From JBCBGF01 sp039820585 (GTDB taxonomy: Bacteria; Pseudomonadota; Alphaproteobacteria; Rhodobacterales; Rhodobacteraceae), in assembly GCA_039820585.1 (NCBI GenBank), contig JBCBPV010000011.1:1-64000 (forward strand): DNA of 64,000 nt, in the 5' to 3' direction. Positions 1-9,082 of the stretch are shown here, in pieces (the stretch's first letter is position 1; the number at the start of each line of letters is the position of its first letter). Made by a program: the position numbers and the translations under genes. Below the pieces are notes generated by a model that made no database searches, had not been told where the DNA came from, and saw nothing but the letters and a program-made list of their open reading frames with translations.

Positions 1-2004
1 AACCGGACCCCATGCTTGCGCAGCGCACCGCGCGCGTCTTGGTCAAGATCCTTCACATCGGTCGCCACATCAGCCCGCGGGATCACTCCCAGGGATTCAA
101 CCAGCCGGAACGCAAAGCCCCGCGCCAGCCCGGTCATCTCTTCATCCCGCGACATCGCCATGAGCGGTTCAAATAGCGTCGCCACCTTGCGGTCGATGAA
201 GTGCTGCAAACGCCGCTGCACCTTTTGGGCAACGTCAGGCCCCGCCTCGTCATCGACGAAGGCCTCAACCTGCGGCTTCAGGGCCTCGCCCCCGGCGACC
301 AACTTGCCCACCGCATGCTCGCCCCACATCAACCCGCCCTGTTCGGTAAAGTCGATCTCGGTATCTGGCGCGTTGTAGAACCGGTCGGCGCGCAGGTGGA
401 ACTGCGGCGTCAGGGCCACAAGGCTCGCCTGGCGCAAGGTCTTCGCCTCATCGGGCGTGGCAGAGGCGTCCTGGCTGAACCGGAACCCGTCGATCCGGCC
501 AACATATTGCCCCTCGACGCTGACTTCGCCCTTGTCGTTCACCTCGGCCACAAGGCTCTCCTTCTGTTTCAACCGGCGAAGCAAAACGCTTGTCCGCCGG
601 TCGACAAATCGCTGGGTCAGCGCACCGTGCAGCGCGTCCGACAGGCGGTCTTCTACAGCGCGTGTGGCGTCGCGCCAATGGCTTTCGTCACCCGTCCAGC
701 CTTTGCGCTGCGCCACATACGTCCATGTGCGGATATACGCCAAGCGCTTGGACAGCGTGTCGATATCGCCATCGCTGCGGTCGATCCGCTTGATTTGCCG
801 GGCCAACCAGTCGTCGGGCACGCGGCCGCTTTGGTGCAAATAGCCAAAAATCGTCTCGAGCATTCCGGCATGTTCGGCGTGACTGATCCCCCGAAAATCG
901 GGGATGCGGCAAACGTCCCACAAGAGTTTCACCGATTGCGGAGACGAGGCGCGCGCCATCACCTCACCCGACTGCGCCAGCGATTTTAGCGCCATCAGAT
1001 CGTCAGCCTCACGCCCCCGGCTGAGCCAGTCGTCCTGCGTGTGCAACTCCAGTGACCGGATCAGGTGATCGACCGAGCCATAGCTCAGATCCGAGTTCCG
1101 CCATTGCAGCTTTTTCACCGAGGTAAACCGATGCTCCATGATTGCGGTGGCCACGCCATCATCCAGCAGCGGTGCCTCCCCTGTCACGCCAAAGGTCCCC
1201 GGCGCTGTGTACCGCCCTGCCCGCCCTGCGATCTGGGCCAGCTCATTGGGTTGAAGGGGCCGCATCCGCCGCCCATCGAACTTCGCCAGCGAGGAAAACG
1301 CCACATGGTCAATATCAAGGTTCAGACCCATCCCGATGGCATCGGTAGCAACCATGTAATCCACATCGGTTTTGATACATCTCGACCTGCGCGTTCCGCG
1401 TCCGCGGGCTGAGCGCGCCCATGACGACCGCCGCCCCGCCCTTCTGACGGCGCAACAGTTCGGCAATGGCATAGACGTTTTCGACCGAGAACCCGACGAT
1501 GGCCGAACGTGCAGGCATCCGGCTGATCTTCTTGGCACCGGTGTAGGCCAGATCGGAAAACCGCTCGCGCCGGAGGAACTCAACTTTCGGCACCTGTGCG
1601 GCGATTGCCGAACGCATGGTGTCCGCGCCGAGAAACATTGTCTCGTGCAGACCCCGCGCATGTAGCAGCCGGTCGGTGAAGACATGCCCCCGCTCAGGGT
1701 CTGCGCAAAGCTGGATCTCATCGACGGCCAGGAAATCGCAACCCAACCCATCGGGCATCGCCTCGACCGTGCAGACCCAATAGGTCGTGCGCGGCGGCAC
1801 GATGCGTTCCTCGCCCGTGACCAGCGCCACCACCGACGGACCACGCACCGCGACGATGCGGTCATAGACCTCACGCGCGAGCAATCGCAGCGGCAGACCG
1901 ATCACTCCGGTCCGGTGCGCCAGCATCCGCTCGATCGCGTAGTGGGTCTTGCCTGTATTGGTCGGGCCCAGAACCGCGAGGGTTCGGCCGCCATCAATGC
2001 TCAT
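1..2004 (-). pseudogene. Suv3-like ATP-dependent RNA helicase, 5' part of gene, frameshifted, runs off the left edge
   Basis: The gene starts at ATG 2004. Its first part has Walker A GPTNTGKT, motif II as DEIQ, and GALSPRTRNAQV, as in the superfamily 2 Suv3/mitochondrial-type RNA helicases common in alphaproteobacteria. After ...VEMYQN (about 1369) the frame changes: the original frame ends at 1315 in unrelated residues. Reading from 1367 in another frame gives DVDYMVATDAIGMGLN and then QIAGRAGR (motifs V and VI), which stays open to base 1. Homologues usually read YQNGDVDY here, so two bases seem to be missing (or one is extra). Either the gene is inactivated or the assembly has an error. 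Roughly the last third of the protein lies outside the window. Confidence 0.8.
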
Positions 2005-2220
2005 CAAATGTGGCTCTGTCTGCCGCAATTGCAGGGACTAAATCGAATAGATCCAGCGGTCACAAGGGCGACTGGCCCGCATCGAGGAACAATTCCCACG
2101 AGATTCCTTCAAATCAGGGAACATTCGACGAAAAACCGACGGAATCACTTAGCACAGTGGCATTGAACAGCGGTCTGCCTGGCCCGCATGATACATGGTA
2201 GCGACGTAAAGGTGTTTGTG

Positions 2221-2466
2221 ATGACGAGTAACCGTTTTCTGTGTGCGGCGCTGGTGGCCGCTCTGGGGCTTGGTGGTGCAGCTGTGGGATCGACCGGGAT
2301 GGCCTGGTCTTCGGGGATGACGCTGCCCGACACCGCGACAAGTGCGCCGATGCCGCGGCCTGACACGGCTGTCCGGCCAATGCCGCGCCCTGCATCAGAG
2401 GATGGCAAGGTCCGCCCGATGCCGCGCCCGACAGAGCAACTGGCGAGCATTCAGCTTGGGTTTTAA
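2221..2466 (+). CDS. small secreted protein with PMPRP repeats
   Basis: An 81-residue protein of unknown function. ATG 2221 is followed by a clear signal peptide (MTSNRFLCAALVAALGLGGA), so the product should enter the periplasm. The mature part is mostly a proline/methionine-rich tail with three copies of PMPRP spaced 10 to 17 residues apart. There is no recognisable enzymatic motif. It stands alone between the divergent helicase gene and the convergent TPR gene. An upstream in-frame GTG at 2188 would put residues in front of the signal peptide and is less likely. Confidence 0.55.
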   Translation: MTSNRFLCAALVAALGLGGAAVGSTGMAWSSGMTLPDTATSAPMPRPDTAVRPMPRPASEDGKVRPMPRPTEQLASIQLGF

Positions 2467-2493
2467 GACGGCTCCGACAGTCTCGGCCGCTGG

Positions 2494-3054
2494 CTAAAGC
2501 GCGCTCCCCTCGACCTGGCGTTCCAGCCGGTCGATGGTCTCGGTCAACCCCTCACGCAGGGGATGGATCATCTCAATCTCGCGGCTGACGGTCAGGGCGT
2601 CTTCGGGATAGCCCAGTTCTTCCATCATCGCGGCAAGACCTGTCAGCGCCTCAAAATGCAGGGGGTCACGCGCCAACGCACTGCCCAAATCATCCAGCGC
2701 AGGCCCGTACATATCGGCCAGGAAATACGCGTTTGCCCGCAGGCTGTAAGGATGGGCCAGTTCGGGCGCATGGTCGATCAGCGCGGTCAGGTGTTCGATG
2801 GCGACAGGCAGATCCTGTTCTTCCAACGCCTCACGCCCCCGCTGCATCAGCAAATCAAGCGAGGGCGAGCCGGTCTGCGCCCATTCTCGCACGATACGCT
2901 GTTCAATTGCGCGCGCACCCGCCGGATCGGCATTGCGCAGCGCCTCGAACAGATCGGCAAGGTCGCTGTCTTGCGCCGACGAGGGCAGCGCGGTGGCCAG
3001 AAACAGCGCGGCTGCGGCCACGACCGGTTTGAGTCTTTGTCGCATCAACGTCAT
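2494..3054 (-). CDS. secreted tetratricopeptide-repeat protein
   Basis: A 186-residue protein. The start MTLMRQRLKPVVAA at 3054 (or the internal ATG at 3045) gives a standard signal peptide ending at PSSAQ. The body is helical with TPR-like repeats (for example AIEHLTALIDHAPELAHPYSLRANAYFLA and the next ALDDLGSALARDP unit). TPR proteins of this size are usually periplasmic scaffolds; no partner is visible here. The gene is divergent from the SCP2 gene at 3120. Confidence 0.75.
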   Translation of the reverse strand: MTLMRQRLKPVVAAAALFLATALPSSAQDSDLADLFEALRNADPAGARAIEQRIVREWAQTGSPSLDLLMQRGREALEEQDLPVAIEHLTALIDHAPELAHPYSLRANAYFLADMYGPALDDLGSALARDPLHFEALTGLAAMMEELGYPEDALTVSREIEMIHPLREGLTETIDRLERQVEGSAL

Positions 3055-3119
3055 AACGCCTATGATAGTAGCCCATTCAGCCGGAATTACACCCCCCGGC
3101 CAAAGACCTGGAGACAACA

Positions 3120-3407
3120 ATGAGTGAAGTGATCGGTCACGCCGTCGAAGCCCTGAATACCAAGCTCAGCGGCAGCTTCGATGGCTCTGCAAAGTTCGTG
3201 ATCGAAGGCGAAGGCGCGATCATGCTGGATGGCGACGGCGTGCGCGAAGGCGATGAAGAGGCCGATGTCACGTTGACCGCCGATACCGACACATTCCGGG
3301 CGATCCTGGATGGGGATTTGAACCCGACCTCCGCGTTCATGTCCGGCAAGCTGCAAGTTGCCGGCGATATGGGCATGGCGATGAAGCTTGGCGGCGTTCT
3401 GGGCTAA
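3120..3407 (+). CDS. SCP2 sterol-binding domain protein
   Basis: A 95-residue single-domain protein matching the SCP2 (sterol carrier protein 2) fold: N-terminal helix, KFVIEGEGAIMLDG strands, LTADTDTFRAILDGDLNP, then the typical FMSGKLQVAGDMGMAMKL segment. In bacteria such stand-alone SCP2 proteins bind hydrophobic ligands such as acyl-CoA or lipids in the cytoplasm. A GGAG ribosome site lies 8 bases before ATG 3120. The alpha/beta hydrolase gene follows 13 bases later, so the two are probably co-transcribed and may share a lipid substrate. Confidence 0.85.
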   Translation: MSEVIGHAVEALNTKLSGSFDGSAKFVIEGEGAIMLDGDGVREGDEEADVTLTADTDTFRAILDGDLNPTSAFMSGKLQVAGDMGMAMKLGGVLG

Positions 3408-3420
3408 GGGTTTCCCTTCG

Positions 3421-4350
3421 ATGACGAAAGCGCCGTTCTTTGCCGATCTGGCCGAGGGGCCCGAAGGCGGCACGGCGCTTTGGACGCGCGCGCAAGACGG
3501 GGTGAACCTGCGGTTGGGGTTTTGGAACGCGGGCACGAAAGGGACCGTGTTCCTGTTCCCCGGGCGCAGTGAGTATGTGGAAAAATACGGACGGCTGGCC
3601 CGCGATCTCGCGGCTGAGGGCTGGGCGACGCTGGCCATAGACTGGCGCGGCCAGGGCCTGTCGGACCGGCTGCTTGATGACGTCAATATCGGCCATGTGC
3701 GCCGCTTTACCGATTACCAACACGACGTGCAGGCCGCGATCGATGTGGCCACGGCGCAGGGTCTACCCCGTCCCTGGCACATGCTGGCGCATTCCATGGG
3801 CGGGTGCATCGGATTGCGCACCCTGGGCGAGCGGCGCGATTTTGAGACGGCGGTCTTCAGCGCGCCGATGTGGGGCATCCTGATTGCGCCGACGCTGCAA
3901 GCGGTCTCGCGCGTTGTGCCGCGTGCGGCCAGCCTTCTGGGCCAGGGCGGGCGATACGCACCGACGACGGATGGCGGCAGCTACCTGCTGAAAAATCCAT
4001 TTGATGACAACATCCTGACGACCGACCGAGATCATTGGAACTACATGGTGCGGCAGGTCAAGGAACAGCCGGGCTTTCGCCTGGGTGGGCCTAGCCTGAC
4101 CTGGCTGGCCGAGGCGCTGGCAGAGACGCGGCGCCTTCGCAATGCCCCGCATCCGCCGGTGCCGGTGCAGATCGGGATCGCCGCGTTGGAAAAAATCGTG
4201 GACAACCGGGCAACTGAGGCAATGGTCGAAAACTGGGGCAGCGCCACGTTGACCCGCTATGACGGGGCCGAGCATGAGTTGTTGATGGAGCGCCCGCTCG
4301 TGCGTGACCGGTTCGTGGCCGAGATCACCGGACAGTTCGCAACAGTCTAG
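3421..4350 (+). CDS. alpha/beta hydrolase, lysophospholipase/monoacylglycerol lipase-like
   Basis: A 309-residue serine hydrolase. The nucleophile elbow is AHSMGG with Ser125; GRSEYVEKYGRLARDLAAEGW and DWRGQGLSDR are typical of the PldB/monoacylglycerol lipase group. The catalytic His is probably in DGAEHELLME near the C-terminus. There is no signal peptide, so it should be cytoplasmic or peripherally attached to the membrane. ATG 3421 was chosen because the residues encoded upstream overlap the SCP2 gene. It is downstream of the SCP2 gene in the same direction. Confidence 0.85.
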   Translation: MTKAPFFADLAEGPEGGTALWTRAQDGVNLRLGFWNAGTKGTVFLFPGRSEYVEKYGRLARDLAAEGWATLAIDWRGQGLSDRLLDDVNIGHVRRFTDYQHDVQAAIDVATAQGLPRPWHMLAHSMGGCIGLRTLGERRDFETAVFSAPMWGILIAPTLQAVSRVVPRAASLLGQGGRYAPTTDGGSYLLKNPFDDNILTTDRDHWNYMVRQVKEQPGFRLGGPSLTWLAEALAETRRLRNAPHPPVPVQIGIAALEKIVDNRATEAMVENWGSATLTRYDGAEHELLMERPLVRDRFVAEITGQFATV

Positions 4351-4352
4351 AC

Positions 4353-5084
4353 CTACTCTGCCGCCATCGCCTCTGGCACCGCGGCGTGCCAGGCAGCGAT
4401 CCGGTCGGCCACCGCCCCAGGCATCTCAAACGGCAGGGCGTGGCCGCCTTCGAGGAAGACTTCGATCTTGCCATCGAGCAGTTCGGCCAGGGCCTGCGCC
4501 TCGCTGGGCCGACGATTGCAATCGACGCCGCCATGCAGGATCAGCGTCGGCACCCGCCGCGCGCCGCCGATCCGGCCCGCGGGCGTGCGTGTGGCCGCAA
4601 GCACCCGGCAAAACGCGCCATGGGTCATCTGCGAGGCGATCCGCGCCAGCCCCCGAACGTTGCCTGATGAGGGCGAGGCGAACCACCCCGCGATCAGCGG
4701 CTCAAGGAACCCCGGCGTCGGCGCGGGCACAACCCCCCGCGCGGCCAGGCCCGCCACAGTTGACGGCCCCCAGGCCGGCCCCATGCCCGCCCCGATCAGC
4801 ACCAACCCCGCGGGCGCCCGGTCCCAATCGCGCAAGGCTTGCAAGGCGACGCGGGCACCAAATCCGAAGCCCACCAGCACCGGCGCCTCACCGCCCACTG
4901 CCCGCTCAAGCCGCGCTGCCTGCGCGGGCAGACGCACATCTTCGGCAGCGCTTTCCAGTCCGTGGCCCAGCAGGTCTGGCGCGCTGACAGCGACACCGGG
5001 CACGGCCTCTTGAAGGCATTGTACCAGGGGCGCCATCGCCCGGCTGTTCAGGTAGGCCCCATGCAGGACAACAATTCGAGTCAT
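4353..5084 (-). CDS. alpha/beta hydrolase fold protein lacking the nucleophile serine
   Basis: A 243-residue alpha/beta-hydrolase-fold protein: VVLHGAYLNSRAM (oxyanion region), PDLLGHGLES, a nucleophile elbow VGFGFGARVAL, then HGGVDCNRRP and EGGHALPFEMPG where the acid and histidine normally lie. At the elbow the usual G-x-S-x-G is G-F-G-F-G, so residue 74 is Gly instead of Ser. It may be non-hydrolytic, or may use another mechanism. ATG 5084 overlaps the stop of the aldolase gene (ATGA), so it is the second gene of that operon. Confidence 0.8.
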   Translation of the reverse strand: MTRIVVLHGAYLNSRAMAPLVQCLQEAVPGVAVSAPDLLGHGLESAAEDVRLPAQAARLERAVGGEAPVLVGFGFGARVALQALRDWDRAPAGLVLIGAGMGPAWGPSTVAGLAARGVVPAPTPGFLEPLIAGWFASPSSGNVRGLARIASQMTHGAFCRVLAATRTPAGRIGGARRVPTLILHGGVDCNRRPSEAQALAELLDGKIEVFLEGGHALPFEMPGAVADRIAAWHAAVPEAMAAE

Positions 5085-5848
5085 TGTGCCAGCCCGTGGA
5101 TGCCGTCGGCATCAACCGTGGCACCATTGCGCATCCAGCTGTGCTCAGACGCGATAAAGAACATCGTCAGCCCGTATTGCGTAAGCTTCGCCGCTGCCGC
5201 CGCGTTTGGCACAAAGGTCATATACGCCTTGCCCGCCTCTTTGGCCGCTTTGCCCACACTGTCGAACGCAGCCATCAGTTCAGGCGAAGTCTGGTCGGTC
5301 TTGCCATAGCCCACCGACAGGTCCGCAGGGCCCAGGAACACCCCATCCACCCCGTGGGTCGACACAATCCCACTGGCGGCCTCCACGCCTTCCGGCTCTT
5401 CGATCTGGGCGATGACCACGGTTTCAGCCTGAGATTGCGCCAACAGATCGGGCATCTTGCGCGTCGCGAACCCCGCCCAGCGTGACGAACCCGCATATCC
5501 ACGCCCGCCATGGCCAAAGCGCGACCACCGCGCGATATCTGCGGCCTTCTCGGCGGTGTCCACATGTGGGCAGACAACGCCCACCGCACCGCTATCCAGC
5601 ACTTGCAGGATGTTTTCTTGGCTTGCCGATCCCACCCGTACAAGCACCGGGAAATCCAACGCACGGGCCACCGCCAGGCACGCATCCATCCGCGCGCGGT
5701 CGAACGCCGAATGTTCCGCGTCCAGGCACAGGAAATCCAAGCCCGACTGGGCCAGTACCTCGATCAACTCATAGGCTGGTGTCTTCAGAAATGTTCCGGC
5801 AAGGTACTCCCCCGCCAGCATCCGGCTGCGGAACTCCGCGATTGCCAT
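5081..5848 (-). CDS. HpcH/HpaI family aldolase/citrate lyase-like protein
   Basis: A 255-residue class II (metal-dependent) pyruvate-type aldolase of the HpcH/HpaI family. FLCLDAEHSAFDRARMD, PVLVRVG, GVVCPHVDTAEKA, VVIAQIEEPEGVE and GVFLGPADLSVGYG match the metal and substrate sites of this family. Known members cleave 4-hydroxy-2-oxo acids to pyruvate (or glyoxylate) plus an aldehyde; the precise substrate cannot be read here. Start ATG 5848 was preferred to a start further upstream because MAIAEFRSRML begins the conserved domain. The downstream alpha/beta hydrolase gene overlaps it by four bases. Confidence 0.85.
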   Translation of the reverse strand: MAIAEFRSRMLAGEYLAGTFLKTPAYELIEVLAQSGLDFLCLDAEHSAFDRARMDACLAVARALDFPVLVRVGSASQENILQVLDSGAVGVVCPHVDTAEKAADIARWSRFGHGGRGYAGSSRWAGFATRKMPDLLAQSQAETVVIAQIEEPEGVEAASGIVSTHGVDGVFLGPADLSVGYGKTDQTSPELMAAFDSVGKAAKEAGKAYMTFVPNAAAAAKLTQYGLTMFFIASEHSWMRNGATVDADGIHGLAQ

Positions 5849-5920
5849 GCCGTTGCCCCCCGTTTCAGCGCTTGAGCCTACGCGGGTTGCATTCGATTGC
5901 AAGGGCTTAGCATGCGGCGT

Positions 5921-6841
5921 TCAGCCCGGTTTGCCATCGCGGCGTGGGCTGAGCAGGGCATAGATCGTTTCACTTGCGGTGACGTCGATCCCCAACTCGC
6001 GCCCCCGCCGCGCGACTGTCCCGCAGGTGTAGTCGATCTCAAGCGCACGGCCCTCCTCAACATCCTGGGCGGTGGAGGTGCGTCCTTCATCGGGCACAAC
6101 CTCCATGAACAAGCGCAGGGGTTCGTCGGCGGCATCCTCGGCCAGCGGGGCCCCGCTGGCGCGCCCCACCTCCAACGTTTCGCGCATGAGACGCCGGGCC
6201 AGCGCCACCACCTCGGGGTGTTTGCGAAGCTGTCCAAAACGAAAACCCGTGGCCGCGGTCAGACTGCTCATCGCATTGAAGATTATGAACTTTATCCACA
6301 GCGCCATGCGCACATCCGGATGGTCGGGTGCGTCAATCCCGGCATCGCGGAACGCGGCCAGGATATCTGCCACCTCCGATTGCCGCCCACCCAGTGTCCC
6401 GAAGACAAAGCCCTTGGGGTCGCCGTAGCGTGTGATCACACCCGGCTCGGTGATGTTCGCAAATATCCGCGCCGTCCCGATCATCGCGCGCTCTGGCCCA
6501 AAAGCCTCGGCCAGAATATCGGGCGCATCGACCCCGTTCTGGAACGGCACGACCCGCGTTTTCGGCCCCACCTGATCGCGGATCTGCTCAATCGCGCCGT
6601 GCAACTGGTGCGCCTTCACCGCAATCACGATCACATCCGACCCGGCCAGAATGCTTGCATCATCCGAGATCACAGGCCGCACCGTTATATCCCCGTCGGG
6701 ATCAATCAGCCGCAGCCCGCCCTCTTTGATCGCGGCCAGTTGCGCGCCGCGGGCCAGAATCGCCACGTCTTCGCCCGCGTCGGTCAGCTTGGCCGCAAGG
6801 TACCCGCCAATCCCCCCGGCTCCGACAATCCCGATTTTCAT
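5921..6841 (-). CDS. 2-dehydropantoate 2-reductase family protein (ApbA/PanE)
   Basis: A 306-residue NAD(P)H-dependent reductase. The Rossmann motif GIVGAGGIGGYLAAKL is at the extreme N-terminus, followed by AVKAHQ, PFQNGVD and the helical domain signature WIKFIIFNAMSSLTAATG with the Lys and Asn of the active site. Canonical PanE reduces ketopantoate for pantothenate and CoA synthesis, but Rhodobacteraceae often have several paralogues that act on other 2-keto acids. The gene lies just downstream of the methylmalonyl-CoA mutase gene on the same strand (18 bases apart), so it may share its transcript. Confidence 0.85.
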   Translation of the reverse strand: MKIGIVGAGGIGGYLAAKLTDAGEDVAILARGAQLAAIKEGGLRLIDPDGDITVRPVISDDASILAGSDVIVIAVKAHQLHGAIEQIRDQVGPKTRVVPFQNGVDAPDILAEAFGPERAMIGTARIFANITEPGVITRYGDPKGFVFGTLGGRQSEVADILAAFRDAGIDAPDHPDVRMALWIKFIIFNAMSSLTAATGFRFGQLRKHPEVVALARRLMRETLEVGRASGAPLAEDAADEPLRLFMEVVPDEGRTSTAQDVEEGRALEIDYTCGTVARRGRELGIDVTASETIYALLSPRRDGKPG

Positions 6842-6859
6842 ATGGTCGCTCTCCGGGCT

Positions 6860-8980
6860 TCAGGCCGCGCGCGCCTGGCCGATCAAGCCCAGGATCTCAC
6901 GCGCCGCATCGGGGATGTTCGTCCCTGGCCCGAAGATTGCGGAAACACCGGCCTTCTTCAAGAACTCGTAATCCTGTTGCGGGATCACCCCGCCGCAGAT
7001 CACCACAATATCGCCCGCCCCTTGCACCTTAAGCGCCTCGATCAGCTTGGGCGCCAGCGTTTTATGCCCTGCGGCCTGCGAAGAAATCCCCACGACATGC
7101 ACATCATTGTCGACCGCATCCTGTGCGGCTTCCTCCGGCGTCTGGAACAACGGCCCCACATCCACGTCAAACCCGATATCGGCGAATGCCGTGGCGATGA
7201 CCTTGGCTCCCCGGTCATGCCCATCTTGACCCATCTTGACGACCAGCATCCGGGGCCGGCGGCCTTCCGCTTCGGCAAAGCCCTCGACGTCCTTCTGGAT
7301 CGCCGCGAACCCCTCGTCGCCCTCATAGGCCGCACCATAGACGCCGGCGAGCGTCTTCACCTCGGCCCGGTGGCGGCCGAACACCTTTTCCATTGCCATT
7401 GAAATCTCTCCCACAGTGGCCCGCGCCCGCGCGGCTTCAACCGCCGCTTCCAAAAGGTTCCCGCCCTGTTTTGCGCGCCGCTCCAACTCCGCCAGCGTCG
7501 CCTCACACGCACCCGCATCGCGCGCGCCGCGCGTCGCCTCAATCCGCGCGACCTGCGCCTCGCGCACCGCGTCATTGTCGATATCCAGGATATCAATCGG
7601 GTCCTCGTGATCCTTGCGGTACTTGTTGACCCCCACGATCACCTCATCGCCCCGGTCGATCATCGCCTGACGCCGCGCCGCCGTTTCCTCGATCCGCAGC
7701 TTCGGCATGCCCGACCCCACGGCCTTGGTCATGCCCCCCATCTCTTCGACTTCTTCGATCAGCGCCCAGGCCTCATCCGCCAGTTCCGCCGTCAAGCTTT
7801 CGACGTAGTATGACCCGGCCAGGGGATCGACGACTTTGGTCACCCCCGTCTCTTCCTGCAGCACCAACTGCGTATTACGCGCGATCCGGGCCGAGAACTC
7901 GGTGGGCAGGGCAATTGCCTCATCCAAGGCGTTCGTGTGCAATGACTGCGTGCCGCCCAGAACCGCGCTCATCGCCTCATAGGCGGTGCGGATCACGTTG
8001 TTATAGGGGTCCTGCTCCTGCAGGCTGACCCCAGAGGTCTGGCAATGGGTCCGCAACATGGACGACTTCGGGTCTTTCGGTTCAAACTCACTCATGATCC
8101 GGTGCCAAAGAAGCCGCGCCGCCCGCAGCTTCGCCGCCTCCATGAAGAAATTCATCCCGATGGCGAAAAAGAACGACAGCCGCGGCGCGAACTTGTCTAC
8201 ATCCATTCCGCGGGCCAAAGCCGCGCGCACGTACTCGCGCCCGTCGGCCAGGGTAAATGCCAGTTCCTGCACCAAGTTCGCACCTGCTTCCTGCATGTGG
8301 TAGCCCGAGATTGAGATCGAGTTGAAGCGCGGCATCTCGTTCGACGTATATTCGATAATATCGGCAATGATCCGCATCGATGGCTCCGGCGGGTAGATAT
8401 ACGTGTTCCGCACCATGAACTCTTTCAGAATATCATTCTGAATGGTGCCCGACAGGGCCGCACGATCCACCCCCTGCTCTTCCCCCGTCACGATGAAATT
8501 TGCGAGCACCGGGATCACCGCACCGTTCATCGTCATGGAAACGCTGACCTTTTCCAGCGGGATCCCATCAAAGAGGATCTTCATATCCTCCACGCTGTCA
8601 ATCGCCACACCGGCCTTGCCCACATCGCCTAGCACACGGGGATGATCGCTGTCATAGCCGCGATGCGTGGCCAGATCGAAGGCGACCGACACGCCCTGCT
8701 GCCCCGCCGCCAGTGCTTTGCGGTAAAATGCATTCGACTCCTCGGCGGTGGAAAATCCCGCATATTGCCGGATCGTCCAGGGCCGGCCCGCATACATCGT
8801 GGCCTTCACCCCGCGCGTGAAGGGCGCCGCGCCGGGGACCGAGCCGATATGGTTCAGCCCCGCCACATCTTCGTGAGTATACAAGGGCTTGACGCGGATG
8901 CCTTCCAGAGTCTCCCACTCCAGATCTTCCAACGGACGGCCGCGCAGTTCCTTTTCGGCCAGCGCTTTCCAATCGCTCAT
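6860..8980 (-). CDS. mutB: methylmalonyl-CoA mutase
   Basis: A 706-residue single-chain adenosylcobalamin-dependent mutase that interconverts (R)-methylmalonyl-CoA and succinyl-CoA. The N-terminal TIM-barrel carries the substrate-site segment GFSTAEESNAFYRKAL, GYHMQEAGA and the QSLHTNALDEAIALP region. The C-terminal B12 domain has the DxHxxG motif with His588 as the cobalt ligand. It works after propionyl-CoA carboxylase (pccA 9603, pccB 13308) and the epimerase (61842). An inverted repeat at 8998-9017 lies in its leader. No chaperone gene (meaB) is visible in the window. Confidence 0.97.
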   Translation of the reverse strand: MSDWKALAEKELRGRPLEDLEWETLEGIRVKPLYTHEDVAGLNHIGSVPGAAPFTRGVKATMYAGRPWTIRQYAGFSTAEESNAFYRKALAAGQQGVSVAFDLATHRGYDSDHPRVLGDVGKAGVAIDSVEDMKILFDGIPLEKVSVSMTMNGAVIPVLANFIVTGEEQGVDRAALSGTIQNDILKEFMVRNTYIYPPEPSMRIIADIIEYTSNEMPRFNSISISGYHMQEAGANLVQELAFTLADGREYVRAALARGMDVDKFAPRLSFFFAIGMNFFMEAAKLRAARLLWHRIMSEFEPKDPKSSMLRTHCQTSGVSLQEQDPYNNVIRTAYEAMSAVLGGTQSLHTNALDEAIALPTEFSARIARNTQLVLQEETGVTKVVDPLAGSYYVESLTAELADEAWALIEEVEEMGGMTKAVGSGMPKLRIEETAARRQAMIDRGDEVIVGVNKYRKDHEDPIDILDIDNDAVREAQVARIEATRGARDAGACEATLAELERRAKQGGNLLEAAVEAARARATVGEISMAMEKVFGRHRAEVKTLAGVYGAAYEGDEGFAAIQKDVEGFAEAEGRRPRMLVVKMGQDGHDRGAKVIATAFADIGFDVDVGPLFQTPEEAAQDAVDNDVHVVGISSQAAGHKTLAPKLIEALKVQGAGDIVVICGGVIPQQDYEFLKKAGVSAIFGPGTNIPDAAREILGLIGQARAA

Positions 8981-8997
8981 GGTGTTCTCCTTGTCTG

Positions 8998-9017
8998 GTC
9001 ACGCACGGTTGCGTGAC
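8998..9017. promoter_or_regulatory. inverted repeat in the mutB leader / mutB-DUF4174 divergent region
   Basis: GTCACGCA and TGCGTGAC form perfect 8-bp arms around CGGT, 17 bases upstream of the mutB start and 65 bases upstream of the divergent DUF4174 gene. It may be an operator or an RNA hairpin. It does not resemble the TTTGCAAA sites of pccB and pccR, so mutB may not be under the same regulator. Confidence 0.4.
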
Positions 9018-9082
9018 ATAGGGTCATCCCAACCTTCGTTTTTGGCGGAACCCGCCCTATATCTGGCGAAGCAGGAGATGAC

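Noticed and set aside
5897..7402. A 501-codon open frame on the + strand
   Set aside because: It is antisense to the ketopantoate reductase and mutase genes, both of which have clear family motifs. Its translation has no recognisable domain; high GC favours long antisense frames.
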